From positions 1 through 64,000 of the forward strand of contig NZ_NFVA01000020.1 in NCBI RefSeq assembly GCF_002264395.1: DNA of 64,000 nucleotides, read 5' to 3'. Positions 29,708 to 38,908 of this stretch are shown here, one piece after another; within the stretch, counting starts at the first letter, position 1, and each line of letters begins with the position of its first letter. The translations under genes and the position numbers were made by a program. The stretch is from Paenibacillus sp. VTT E-133291. Its GTDB lineage: Bacteria; Bacillota; Bacilli; Paenibacillales; Paenibacillaceae. Below the pieces are notes generated by a model. The model did not search any database. It saw only the letters and a program-made list of their open reading frames with translations, and was not told where the DNA came from.

Positions 29708-29748
29708 AAAAAAGTGCGCCACTGTGATTACAGTGGCGCACTTTTTTT
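29708..29748. terminator. Bidirectional terminator between wzy_C-like gene and galU
   Basis: AAAAAAGTGCGCCACTG-tgatta-CAGTGGCGCACTTTTTTT: a perfect 16-bp stem with A and T runs on both sides, between two convergent genes. Confidence 0.95.
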
Positions 29749-29766
29749 CGATGATATGAGTTCTAC

Positions 29767-30654
29767 TTATAACCCAGCCCTAGCAACTTCACTATCTACA
29801 AGCTCTTTCATATAACGAAGTAAATCATCTTTAAGCTCTTCATGCTGAAGTGCATAATGTATAGTAGTCTGGATGAAGCCCATCTTCTCACCCACATCAT
29901 GACGTTTGCCTTCAAAGTCATAAGCAATAATCCGCTCCACTTCACTTAAGCGGGAGATGGCATCCGTCAGCTGAATTTCTCCACCCACACCCACCTGCTG
30001 CTCACCAAGCATATCAAAGATGCGTGGAGTTAAGATGTACCGTCCTAGAATCGCTAGATTAGAAGGAGCATCTTCTCTCTTTGGCTTCTCTACAAGACGG
30101 TTAGCCTTATAGACCCGCTCAGCCAAAGGCGAAGCGTCTACAACACCATACCGTGAAACTTCTTCCCAAGGGACAGGCTGTACACCAACTACGGAAGATT
30201 TATATTCATCATACACATCAATCATTTGTTTGAGACATGGTTTGTTTGCTTCAACAATATCATCGCCTAGCAGTACAGCAAACGGTTCATTCCCAATGAA
30301 TTTGCGCGCACACCAAATCGCATGTCCAAGACCTCTCGGTTCTTTTTGGCGAATGTAATGGATATCAGCCATTTCGGAGGATTTGCGAACGGATTCAAGA
30401 AGTTCCCACTTCTGCTTCTCTGCTAAGTTAAACTCCAGTTCAAAAGAGTTGTCGAAATGGTCTTCAATCGCACGTTTCCCTTTCCCCGTCACGATAATAA
30501 TATCCTCGATTCCTGAAGCAACTGCTTCTTCGACAATATATTGGATCGTCGGTTTATCTACTATCGGTAGCATTTCTTTAGGCATTGCTTTGGTTGCAGG
30601 CAAAAAACGGGTACCAAGACCTGCAGCGGGGATAATGGCTTTTCGGATCTTCAT
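29767..30654 (-). CDS. galU: UTP-glucose-1-phosphate uridylyltransferase
   Basis: A 295-residue nucleotidyltransferase that makes UDP-glucose. Seen: [55 protein letters not shown] and [25 protein letters not shown] stands 8 bp before the ATG at 30654; a GTG three bases earlier is an alternative. It probably supplies UDP-glucose to the initiating transferase and the gtr glucosylation cassette nearby. Confidence 0.95.
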   Translation of the reverse strand: MKIRKAIIPAAGLGTRFLPATKAMPKEMLPIVDKPTIQYIVEEAVASGIEDIIIVTGKGKRAIEDHFDNSFELEFNLAEKQKWELLESVRKSSEMADIHYIRQKEPRGLGHAIWCARKFIGNEPFAVLLGDDIVEANKPCLKQMIDVYDEYKSSVVGVQPVPWEEVSRYGVVDASPLAERVYKANRLVEKPKREDAPSNLAILGRYILTPRIFDMLGEQQVGVGGEIQLTDAISRLSEVERIIAYDFEGKRHDVGEKMGFIQTTIHYALQHEELKDDLLRYMKELVDSEVARAGL

Positions 30655-30726
30655 CACATTAACTCCTTCTGTCGGTTACTCTTCCATCTAAAAAACTCTG
30701 TATAGTAAAATTACATATTTCCTTCT

Positions 30727-30756
30727 ATTATAGCAGTTATAGCAGGCTAATGTCAG
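30727..30756 (-). promoter_or_regulatory. galU promoter
   Basis: On the minus strand a -35 CTGACA (30756-30751) is 18 bp from a perfect -10 TATAAT (30732-30727), about 73 bp upstream of the galU start. Confidence 0.6.
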
Positions 30757-30904
30757 AGAGTTTGTTATATTTGTATATCAATTCCAATCAAACCCGAGAG
30801 GGAGAAGTTATAATAAGTCTTTCAAAAGATTAACCCCTTAACTAACCCTCGCTATTTATTATCTAGTATATGCAACTTCGAAGAGGACGATATGGTATCT
30901 ATAA

Positions 30905-31456
30905 AAAAGGGCTAAGCAAGACTCACAGATCGTACGAGTCTGCTTCAGGTTGTTTTCATGACCGAGTACAACACGCTCAATCCCAAACGGTTTTTTTGAA
31001 TTCGAACACCTTCGGTGAAGTGATCGTCATCTGAGTTAAACCATAAAGCAGATAATCCAGTAAAATATGTCATGGCATCTTCTTCACCATCTCCAAGTTT
31101 TGCACGATAACCGCGTCTACAAAGACCTCGATTAGCCATCAGCGTCGTGCAACTCTTTTTCAAAAAAAATATTAAGGATCAGAAGCTCTTCTTCTAGTAA
31201 CTTCGCAGAAATACCATATTCTCCATCACTCGTCCATGCGGAAGTTATTCCCCTGCCTCGGCATTAAATTTCTTGCCAAAGAAGAATGACATCTACACCG
31301 TTAGCTACTCCTCCACATATACAGTCCCATTCACCGACTGGAACCAGCAACTCCACATTTCTTTGTATAATCCTTGCTTATTTATCTATTCCCCCTAAAC
31401 CACTGTTTGGCGGGACTTTGATATATCTTTAGCTTATTAGAGTTTCAAAATATCAC
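30905..31456 (-). pseudogene. Decayed, truncated copy of the U32 peptidase gene
   Basis: The segment aligns with the 5' part and promoter region of the intact gene at 39385-41907. Read on the minus strand, GACTTCACCGAAGGTG-type DNA encodes ITSPKVFEFKK and then, after a frameshift in a run of A, PFGIERVVLGHENNLKQ, matching KPFSLERVVLGRENNLKQ of the intact protein. Farther 5' the stretch around 31235-31375 matches codons for the first about 60 residues, and 31380-31456 matches its upstream region (the ggcggg and caaaatatcaca blocks). The 3' part is missing, apart from a terminator-like AAAAAAGGGC-AAGCAA block at 30906. Several stops and indels make it non-functional. Confidence 0.8.
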
Positions 31457-31543
31457 AGCGAACCACCAGTAATATAACAGGCTTTGGCAATCCTATTTAC
31501 TTTCTCTTATTAAACATTGGTTAAGCTTCCCTTTTCCCTTTAA

Positions 31544-31573
31544 TAGACAAATTATGGCCATCAAGCGTAAAAT
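31544..31573 (+). promoter_or_regulatory. Candidate promoter for rfbA-rfbC
   Basis: TAGACA (31544-31549), an 18-bp spacer, then TAAAAT (31568-31573), about 85 bp upstream of the rfbA start. Box matches are moderate. Apart from this, the galU promoter and the U32 pseudogene, the 1-kb galU-rfbA gap shows nothing recognisable. Confidence 0.45.
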
Positions 31574-31657
31574 AGAATAGTATAGAATAGATCAATCACG
31601 TAAATGTTCACACTATTCCCATAATTTATATGTAGTTAAGGAGAGCTGATTCCGTTT

Positions 31658-32536
31658 ATGAAAGGCATTATTCTTGCGGGAGGAAGCGGCACTCGCCTCT
31701 ATCCTCTTACAATGGTAACCAGTAAGCAGTTGCTTCCAATTTATGACAAACCAATGATTTACTACCCCTTATCCACGCTAATGCTGGCTGGCATTAAGGA
31801 CATTCTAATTATTTCGACAGCTGAGGATACCCCTCGTTTTGAAAATTTGCTCGGTGATGGTTCTCAATTTGGAATTTCGCTGCAGTACATTGTTCAACCA
31901 AGCCCCGACGGGTTGGCCCAAGCATTTATTTTAGGTGAAGAATTTATCGGAACCGATTCTGTCGCCATGGTCCTTGGAGATAACATTTATTACGGAAACG
32001 GGATTACCAAACTTCTTAAACAGGCAGCTGAAAAAGAACGCGGTGCAACCGTGTTCGGATATCATGTACTTGATCCAGAGCGATTTGGCGTAGTTGAATT
32101 TGATAGCACCGGTAAAGTGCTTAGTGTGGAAGAAAAGCCGGAACATCCCAAATCCAACTATGCGATTACTGGCTTATATTTTTATGACAATCGCGTCGTA
32201 TCTCTGGCAAAGGAAGTAAAGCCTTCCATCCGGGGTGAGCTTGAGATCACCTCGATTAATGAAGCTTACTTGAAAATGGGAGAATTGGACGTTGCCTTAC
32301 TAGGCCGCGGCTTTACTTGGCTCGATACCGGTACCCATCAGAGTCTAGTCGATGCGACCAATTTTGTCAGAACAATTGAGGACCATCAAGGCATCAAAAT
32401 CTCTGCTCCTGAAGAAATCGCATATATAAACGGATGGATTACCAAAGAGCATCTACTGGAGTGCGGGCAAAAGCTGAGTAAGACCGGATATGGACAATAT
32501 CTGATTAAAGTGGCCACCGGCAAAATTCAATATTAA
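31658..32536 (+). CDS. rfbA: Glucose-1-phosphate thymidylyltransferase
   Basis: A 292-residue nucleotidyltransferase, first step of dTDP-rhamnose synthesis. Seen: [43 protein letters not shown] and [24 protein letters not shown] lies about 13 bp before the ATG, slightly far. It forms an operon with rfbC (17-bp gap). The two other rhamnose genes (rfbB, rfbD) lie on the opposite strand near 16.4-18.3 kb. Confidence 0.96.
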   Translation: MKGIILAGGSGTRLYPLTMVTSKQLLPIYDKPMIYYPLSTLMLAGIKDILIISTAEDTPRFENLLGDGSQFGISLQYIVQPSPDGLAQAFILGEEFIGTDSVAMVLGDNIYYGNGITKLLKQAAEKERGATVFGYHVLDPERFGVVEFDSTGKVLSVEEKPEHPKSNYAITGLYFYDNRVVSLAKEVKPSIRGELEITSINEAYLKMGELDVALLGRGFTWLDTGTHQSLVDATNFVRTIEDHQGIKISAPEEIAYINGWITKEHLLECGQKLSKTGYGQYLIKVATGKIQY

Positions 32537-32553
32537 GGAGCGGAGAATGACCC

Positions 32554-33108
32554 ATGAAATTCACACCAACAGAACTGGAAGGCGTTCTTATTGTAGAACC
32601 TGCTGTCTTTGGGGACCATCGAGGATGGTTTATGGAAACCTTCAGTGAAGCAAAATTTCAGGAGCAAGGGCTGCAATTGGAATTTGTACAAGACAATCAG
32701 TCCTTTTCAGCTACCAAGGGTACGCTGCGTGGACTTCATTATCAAATTAATCCCAAAGCGCAAACCAAACTTGTCCGATGTACTAAAGGGGCAATCCTCG
32801 ACGTTGCATTGGATATTCGTCGCGGTAGTCCGTCGTATGGCAAATGGTTTGGCATCGAGCTGACGGCTGATAACAAGAAGCAATTACTGATTCCTAAAGG
32901 CTTTGCTCATGGATTTATGACCCTGACGGATGACGTGGAGGTTCAGTACAAATGCGATGAACTGTACGCTCCGGAATGCGATGGCGGTATCCTCTGGAAT
33001 GATCCTGAGATTGGCATCGAATGGCCGATAGATATAGAGCCAGTGCTATCCGCTAAGGATGAAAGAGCTCCACTGCTAAAGAATTCCTCACATAATTTTG
33101 TATATTAA
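32554..33108 (+). CDS. rfbC: dTDP-4-dehydrorhamnose 3,5-epimerase
   Basis: A 184-residue cupin-fold epimerase. Seen: DHRGWFMETFSEAKF, VQDNQSFSATKGTLRGLHYQ, VRCTKGAILDVALDIRRGSP, LIPKGFAHGFM and YKCDELYAPECDGGI. The conserved catalytic His (GLHYQ) and Tyr regions are present. GGAG sits 8 bp before the ATG. A terminator follows. Confidence 0.96.
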   Translation: MKFTPTELEGVLIVEPAVFGDHRGWFMETFSEAKFQEQGLQLEFVQDNQSFSATKGTLRGLHYQINPKAQTKLVRCTKGAILDVALDIRRGSPSYGKWFGIELTADNKKQLLIPKGFAHGFMTLTDDVEVQYKCDELYAPECDGGILWNDPEIGIEWPIDIEPVLSAKDERAPLLKNSSHNFVY

Positions 33109-33117
33109 ATCTCTTTA

Positions 33118-33160
33118 TCTTGCCCTAGGATGCCACTTGGCACTCTAGGGCGTTTTTTAT
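33118..33160 (+). terminator. Terminator after rfbC
   Basis: GCCCTAG-gat-GCC-actt-GGC-act-CTAGGGC followed by GTTTTTT, 13 bp past the rfbC stop. Confidence 0.88.
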
Positions 33161-33669
33161 ACTTTGCCTTACTAATTCTACGAGATAAACAATCAAAGCA
33201 ACGTCTGTACAGCATCTAGTTTATTATGATACTTAAGTTGATTCCCTCAAGTAGAGCGAAAGCTAATTTTTCTTTCTGAATAATTCAATTTCAATTTAGA
33301 CACTTATTCCACACTGGAAAATAGTGCTCTAAACGGAAGGTAAAGATATACTCACTACGAAGAATGGCTAAACAGGCTTCAAATTAAAGATCATAGTGAA
33401 ATTTTCAAGTATGCACACAAAGAGCTTTACCTTTGACTTTAATTATTTGAAATTTAGTTTACCTCATAGGAATAGTTATCAATTATTAATTCGGTGGGTA
33501 TTTATTGAAGAATCTCACAGCGTTTTGCTTATTTGCTCACTTTTCTTCTTTGTATACCTATTCCCCCCCAATGTTATAGAGTTATAGAGTTCAAATTTAG
33601 GGGGATCATTCCTTTATTGTCTCGCACTAAATTATAATGCATAATACTACTATTAAGAGGAGTGACATT
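33161..33669. other. AT-rich intergenic region without recognised gene
   Basis: About 500 bp with no supportable coding sequence. A 63-codon open frame at 33396 has no ribosome binding site and no recognisable protein pattern. TATAAT near 33630 and GAGGAG before the acyltransferase start suggest its promoter lies at the right end. Marks the start of a markedly AT-richer segment (to about 39.3 kb). Confidence 0.4.
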
Positions 33670-34824
33670 ATGCAGAAATTAAAATATTTAGATGGCTTTA
33701 GAGGATTAGCAGCACTTATTGTTGTATTAAGTCATTTTATTGTTGCTTTTTATCCCGCACTATATAATGGAGATATTAACCAAGTCCATACAGGTAATGC
33801 AGTAGAAATAGTTATAGCAAAGAATCCTATTAATTTACTGTACAATGGTAATTTTGCTGTGTGTATATTCTTTATACTAAGCGGTTATGTACTAAGTTAT
33901 AAATATTTCATGACAAAAAACTCAGAATATCTTGTTAGTGGTGCTGTAAAAAGATATTTCAGGCTTTTAGCCCCAGTAATAGCATCAGTCTCTATTGTCT
34001 TTTTATTAATGAAACTATCTCTATTTTATAACAAAGAAGCTAGTTCTTTGAGCTTATCAAATTGGTGGCTAGGGATTTTTTGGAATTTCGACACAAGTTA
34101 CATAGATGTAGCAAAAAATATTTTTTTTGGTGTTTTTTTTAAATATGATGATAAATATAATACTGTTCTCTGGACGATGACGTATGAGTTATTTGGATCA
34201 TTTTTGGTTTTTGGTTTTTTGGCGTTATTTGGTAGAGTAAAAAATAGATTTTTGTTCTACATGATCATTATAATTTTACTTTTTAACACCTATTATTTAG
34301 GATTCATCTTAGGTATGCTATTAAGTGATTTGAAAAACAATGGTTATTTTGATAATAGAATCTTTAAACAATTTAGTTTAAAGATATTTTTCATAGGAAT
34401 TGGAGTACTCTTTGGTTCATATCCTACGGGTACAACGGTAGACAATTCTGTGTACAGATTTTTTGAGGCAACTAATTTCACTACAATAGTTATATATCAT
34501 ATAATTGGAGCATTTTTCATAATGGTTGTACTATTAAACTCAACTAAACTTCAATACATTCTCTCCAAACCATTTTTTGAGTTTTTAGGTAAGATATCCT
34601 TTTCGATGTATTTGCTCCATGTAATAATTATTGGTTCGTTTACAAGTTATATGTTCATCAAACTCGTTAACTATCTATCGTATAGTACTTCGTTTATTAT
34701 AAGCTTTATTGCATCACTCCCATTGATGTTAATTGGTTCTTATTTAATCTATAAGTATGTTGATAAAAACGGGATAAAAATTGCGAATTATTTGTATAAT
34801 CGAATTTTTAAACAAGCAGATTAA
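33670..34824 (+). CDS. Membrane O-acyltransferase (acyltransferase-3, OafA-like)
   Basis: About 384 residues with roughly 10 membrane segments. Begins KLKYLDGFRGLAALIVVLSHF, which contains the conserved DGFRG and catalytic-type His of the acyltransferase-3 family; FILSGYVLSYK and KRYFRLLAPVI also fit. Such proteins acetylate or otherwise acylate surface sugars. The ATG at 33670 has GAGGAG 7 bp upstream; an upstream in-frame ATG at 33637 lacks a site. Strongly AT-rich codons compared with rfbC suggest transfer. Probably decorates the local glycan. Confidence 0.85.
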   Translation: MQKLKYLDGFRGLAALIVVLSHFIVAFYPALYNGDINQVHTGNAVEIVIAKNPINLLYNGNFAVCIFFILSGYVLSYKYFMTKNSEYLVSGAVKRYFRLLAPVIASVSIVFLLMKLSLFYNKEASSLSLSNWWLGIFWNFDTSYIDVAKNIFFGVFFKYDDKYNTVLWTMTYELFGSFLVFGFLALFGRVKNRFLFYMIIIILLFNTYYLGFILGMLLSDLKNNGYFDNRIFKQFSLKIFFIGIGVLFGSYPTGTTVDNSVYRFFEATNFTTIVIYHIIGAFFIMVVLLNSTKLQYILSKPFFEFLGKISFSMYLLHVIIIGSFTSYMFIKLVNYLSYSTSFIISFIASLPLMLIGSYLIYKYVDKNGIKIANYLYNRIFKQAD

Positions 34825-35869
34825 GTCAACTATATCTGCCTCTCGTAATAACTCTTTCAATATCTAACATTGATCAAAATTAGATAATAGTTGCTTATTT
34901 TAGCCCTTCTCGCAAGTTTGCAGGAAGCAACCTGGATGTCAAGACCATCACGATCTGCTGACGGAGTTCTCTGTACTCGTTTTTTTAAAGTAAAACTAGT
35001 TATGGGGGGCATACAAAGTGAAGAAAACATCCACACGCGAGCTTTTATTACTGTTTTTGCCCTGGATACCATTACCGCTGATCCGTAAGGAATTGGATGG
35101 AGGTACGATCAATTTTGCTATTTTAACACCGTACGACAAACATAGGCTTTAATGCCACATCGTGCAGACCCAGTGGAACTTTACCGAACATCGTCCTTAT
35201 AAACAAGATGCGTACTGAACCAAGACCTTTCAACATTTACTATTAGTATCGGATTACTGATAATGAAGAAGTCGTTGTTATGGCTAAACGGTAATATGAT
35301 GATTTTCCCCAGATAATAAATGAAACGGTGATGCAACCACTGCGTTAGATATTATCCAAAACAAGGTTGTGCTGAAATAAACCTTTGCAGAATTTAGTAG
35401 AGCAACTCAAAATGTGCGCCGCACAATGGTTTCTTCTGAGAAAAGTCTAAATGGTAAGTTGTTTATTGAATTTATAATGCTCATTATCTCTCCAATATAA
35501 AGAAACAGATGCAAGACAGCGGTTTGTTTGAAAAGCATACATTATGGCTTTATGGTAATTTACGGAAATTAATAATGCGGGCGGCTAATCTGTACCTATG
35601 CTGGTCTAGTTTTCTTTTATTTCCCCAGAAGCTCGTCTCCCGCATAATGTGAGTACTTCGCAATTAATAACATCCGCTAAATTCCACCATTTATCGAACT
35701 TAACATTCAACGCACATTTTATATGAATAATATGCCTATTGATTGAGCAGTCACCAGCGTTATTGTATACTAATCCATTTTATTCTTTTGGAAAAAACAT
35801 TGGTCGCCAAATTTGGTATGCTTATAGTAGAATAGTATTGATCGGCATTATCAATTGAAGGAGAATCAA
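34825..35869. other. Non-coding region with transposase debris
   Basis: About 1 kb between the acyltransferase and the gtr cassette. It contains a decayed transposase (35330-35580). A 44-codon frame at 35018-35152 begins GTG with GGGGGG 9 bp upstream and encodes a short hydrophobic stretch (LLLLFLPWIPLPLIRKELDG); it is not recognised and may be another gene fragment. The remainder shows nothing clear. Confidence 0.45.
35330..35580 (+). pseudogene. Remnant of an IS1634-like (IS4-type) transposase C-terminus
   Basis: Piecing frames together gives ALDIIQNKVVLK, then NVRRTMVSSEKSLNGKLFIEF, then after a frameshift IKKQMQDSGLFEKHTLW. This order (xRNKxVVEKAF, RRTxVSSE, SLxGKLFxEFIALI, KKQMQ) is the pattern I recall for the C-terminus of IS1634-type transposases. 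Stops and shifts show it is dead. No terminal repeats were identified. Confidence 0.55.
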
Positions 35870-37228
35870 ATGTTAAACATATTCAGAAACAAAAATACCT
35901 ATTTTTTCTTTTTTTGCTATATTATCTTATATACTTACCATAATTTCATGTCTTTAACTGTTGGTGACGACATGTATTTCTCCACAGTGGAATTCCCTTT
36001 TTTTGACTGGATTAGATTGCGTTATGAGACTTGGTCGGGACGTTTATTTCCTGATACACTAGCGTTTATGTTGTTCAAAAATCATTATGAGGTTTGGCAG
36101 CTACTAAATCCTCTTTTCATAATGTTGTCATCATACGCGATAGTAAGAATAGTAATAAAGGATTTTAGAATACGAGATTTATTAATTAGCCTATTGATCT
36201 TGGGTTACTTCAGCAAAAATGTCTTGAGTTCAGCTTTCTTCTGGGGAACGGGTTCCGTAAATTATCTTTGGCCGATTGCTTTGGGGTTGTTAGCTATGAT
36301 TCCATATGCAGACAAGTTATTTAGAGATGAGCAACCATTTTCGATGAAGCATTTTGCTATAACTGTCATTTGCGCATCTCTAGCTTCAATATCAAACGAA
36401 CAAGTAGCTCTATGCATGATCGCCTTTTCTATTTTGCTTCACATCTCTCTAATACTGAAACGTAAACCGCAAGATATAAAACTGCTCATAATCACGGTGA
36501 TAATGATTCTAGGAACTTGCATTTTACTTCTCGCCCCTGGTAATCATTCACGATACGTTAATGAAGTTGCCACTTGGTTTCCGGGTTTCGATAAATTATC
36601 AATAAAAGATCATCTTTATATAGGAATTATTTGGATTTTTCAGAAGTTATTTGTAGATTTAAAATACCTAATAATGTTACTCTCAATTATAGTGTTCATA
36701 GCTTGCTACAGAGATTCTAATTTTAACAGAAAATATTCATATAAAATATTCGGTGTGCTTATCTTTATCATATTTTCAAATATGGTTTTAGGTTATAATA
36801 CTGAAATATTTTATAATTTCGAGGCGATAAAACAATACAACTTATTCCATAGCATTTTTCATATCTTCGGAACCGATAAAGGCTTTCTTTACGCACTCAT
36901 ACCTTACGTATTTTGGACCATATTCACCGCATTATTGTGCGTACTAATTATTAAATTGAGCCAACAAAAAATATTCATTTTCCTAGCATTATCCGCGGCG
37001 GCTTTTTCTCTTGTTGTCATGTTCTTTTCCCCAACAATATACGCATCTGGAAACCGAGTATTAGCGGTGAGTTCGATTATTCTGACCCTTATCACTGCGA
37101 AACTTATTTTAGATCGTCAATTGATCACAACTAAATATCATCTAGTCCTATTGGGTTGCTTGCCAGTCCTAAATTTATTGCAATTTTTGATTTCGTGGCT
37201 ATCCAACGGATTTCACATTATGTATTGA
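35870..37228 (+). CDS. Polytopic membrane protein, probable GT-C-type glucosyltransferase of a gtr cassette
   Basis: About 452 residues with 10 or more membrane segments. Early motifs are TVGDDMYFSTVEF (an acidic loop after the first helix, as in GT-C enzymes), WSGRLFPDT, FWGTGSVNYLWP, ISNEQ and LLAPGNHSRY. These look like the DUF6056/GtrC-like family, which I name with moderate confidence. AAGGAG stands 6 bp before the ATG at 35870. The two genes that follow are GtrB-like and GtrA-like, so this would be the third, acceptor-specific glucosyltransferase of such a set. Confidence 0.7.
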   Translation: MLNIFRNKNTYFFFFCYIILYTYHNFMSLTVGDDMYFSTVEFPFFDWIRLRYETWSGRLFPDTLAFMLFKNHYEVWQLLNPLFIMLSSYAIVRIVIKDFRIRDLLISLLILGYFSKNVLSSAFFWGTGSVNYLWPIALGLLAMIPYADKLFRDEQPFSMKHFAITVICASLASISNEQVALCMIAFSILLHISLILKRKPQDIKLLIITVIMILGTCILLLAPGNHSRYVNEVATWFPGFDKLSIKDHLYIGIIWIFQKLFVDLKYLIMLLSIIVFIACYRDSNFNRKYSYKIFGVLIFIIFSNMVLGYNTEIFYNFEAIKQYNLFHSIFHIFGTDKGFLYALIPYVFWTIFTALLCVLIIKLSQQKIFIFLALSAAAFSLVVMFFSPTIYASGNRVLAVSSIILTLITAKLILDRQLITTKYHLVLLGCLPVLNLLQFLISWLSNGFHIMY

Positions 37229-37255
37229 TTTACTTAGAAAGAGAGGATCAGCCTT

Positions 37256-38233
37256 ATGAAGCTAATTTCGATAGTTGTACCTTGTTACAACGAAGAACAC
37301 TCAATTGATTTATTTTATTCCAGCGTAAATAACATTTTAAAGATGATTAAGGAAATTTCCTATGAATTTATTTTTGTAAATGATGGCAGCTCGGATCAAA
37401 CCGAGCAAAAAATCCATCAATTAAGTTTAGAGCATAATCACGTTGGGTACATCAATTTTAGCCGCAACTTTGGGAAAGAAGCGGCTATATTAGCTGGGAT
37501 AGAATCTGCATTGGGAGACGCTGTTATTATTATGGATGTCGATCTCCAGGACCCTCCAAGTTTATTGCCAGAAATGATTAAAAATTGGTTGTATGACGGG
37601 TTTCAGGTCGTGTACACCCGAAGAGTAACTAGGTCAGGAGAACCGGTTATACGTAGTTGGTTTGCTAAGATGTTTTATAGGCTCATTAATAAAATGAGTG
37701 AGGTTCAGATCGTAGATGGAGCACGCGATTTCCGACTTATGGATAGACAAGCCGTAGATAGTTTTTTAAAATTGCGTGAACGTAATCGCTTTGCAAAAGG
37801 GTTGTTCATGTGGACGGGATTTAACACAAAGTGTATTGAGTTTGAGAATGTTGAGAGACAAGTCGGGGAAACTAGTTGGAGTTTCTTTAAACTTGTACAT
37901 TACGCCATAGACGGGATCGTTTCGTTTTCAACTTCTCCATTGAGATGGGCGACTTATTTTGGTTTTTTCACTGCTATATCATCTTTCATATACATGTTTT
38001 ATATAATTATTGATAAATTGTTTTTTGGAAATGCAGTTAGTGGATATGTCTCAATTGTCTCCTTGCTATTACTTTTTGGTGGAATCCAATTAATATTCTT
38101 TGGAATCATAGGTGAGTACATTGGGAGAATATTCATTGAAGTAAAAGCACGTCCAAATTATATTATTAAAAATACACATATAAGTTCAGCAAAAAAAGAA
38201 AACATCCCGGTATTATTGAGGAACAATGTATAG
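37256..38233 (+). CDS. Polyprenyl-phosphate glycosyltransferase (GtrB/DPM1-like)
   Basis: A 325-residue enzyme. GT2 domain: SIVVPCYNEEHSIDLFY, FVNDGSSDQTE, NFSRNFGKEAAILAG, MDVDLQDPP, DGARDFRLMDR and RNRFAKGLFMWTGF, all typical of GtrB and dolichol-phosphate mannose synthase relatives. Two C-terminal membrane helices follow (about 235-255 and 270-295). It would move glucose from UDP-glucose to undecaprenyl phosphate. Its TAG overlaps the GtrA-like GTG start (TAGTG). Confidence 0.88.
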   Translation: MKLISIVVPCYNEEHSIDLFYSSVNNILKMIKEISYEFIFVNDGSSDQTEQKIHQLSLEHNHVGYINFSRNFGKEAAILAGIESALGDAVIIMDVDLQDPPSLLPEMIKNWLYDGFQVVYTRRVTRSGEPVIRSWFAKMFYRLINKMSEVQIVDGARDFRLMDRQAVDSFLKLRERNRFAKGLFMWTGFNTKCIEFENVERQVGETSWSFFKLVHYAIDGIVSFSTSPLRWATYFGFFTAISSFIYMFYIIIDKLFFGNAVSGYVSIVSLLLLFGGIQLIFFGIIGEYIGRIFIEVKARPNYIIKNTHISSAKKENIPVLLRNNV

Positions 38234-38640
38234 TGAAAAAAACTAAGTTATTCGAATCCACTTATTTTCGTTATGCAATTACAGGCGTCTTCAACACCTT
38301 ACATCATTACTTTTGGTTCTATCTGCTCCATTCTCAATTAGGATATATCTATGCAAATTTAATAGCTTTTATAATTGCTAATGTTGTATCATTCTTTTTA
38401 AATACCCGCTTTACATTTCGCACATCGGTGAGTATAAAAAAGTTCACACTTTATCCCTTTGTCTTACTGACCCAAATGGTAGTATCATTTTTTGTTCCAT
38501 TTATATTTGTTCACTATGTTCAAGTATTAAAGGGACTTTCACCTATTTTTACAACCATCATTAATTTCCCCGTCGGTTACTTAATAACTAAGCTAGTACT
38601 CGATGACCGAAAAAAAATTAAAAATGCTAGAACACAATGA
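38233..38640 (+). CDS. GtrA-like flippase
   Basis: A 135-residue protein with four membrane helices: YFRYAITGVFNTLHHYFWFY, then ANVVSFFLNTRFTF, the characteristic GtrA pattern. It is proposed to flip undecaprenyl-phosphate-glucose across the membrane for the cassette. Start is GTG overlapping the stop of the gene before it. A decayed IS3-type element begins immediately after its stop codon. Confidence 0.85.
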   Translation: MKKTKLFESTYFRYAITGVFNTLHHYFWFYLLHSQLGYIYANLIAFIIANVVSFFLNTRFTFRTSVSIKKFTLYPFVLLTQMVVSFFVPFIFVHYVQVLKGLSPIFTTIINFPVGYLITKLVLDDRKKIKNARTQ

Positions 38641-38908
38641 GGTTGTCCCACTTTGAACTGACACCCGTAAAGTAACCATAGTAAATAATAAAACTTAGCT
38701 AATCGGCCTTGCTCCTGAATTTCATGGGACTGAGGCCGATTAGTTTTACCTGTAACTGTTCGTTATTATAAAAATATATGTACTTATTAATGCTCTTTTG
38801 GAGTTCATCAATGGTTCTGTAGGTATGTGAAACACTTCTCACATTTTAATGTTCCCCAGAAAGACTCAATCCCTCTGTTATAGATAAAGCATCCCACTCG
38901 GGACAACC
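38641..38908 (-). mobile_element. Decayed IS3-family (IS150-like) remnant
   Basis: Minus-strand frames give YNRGIESFWGTLKCEK followed, after shifts, by TIDELQKSINKYIYFYNNEQ and QVKLIGLSPMKFRSKAD, the C-terminal end of an IS3-type DDE transposase (final Glu region ESFW, YNxxR/Q-like, GLSPxxFR). The left end reads GGTTGTCCCACTTTGAACTG, a familiar IS3-type terminus. A matching GGGACAACC occurs at 38900-38908, so the 268 bp may be an internally deleted element. The transposase is non-functional. Confidence 0.75.

Noticed and set aside
30945..31163. 72-residue open frame as a real gene
   Set aside because: It is a shifted frame inside the decayed U32 copy; the homologous residues are in other frames of the same strand.
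33396..33587. 63-residue open frame in the gap before the acyltransferase
   Set aside because: No ribosome binding site, AT-driven composition, no recognisable protein pattern.
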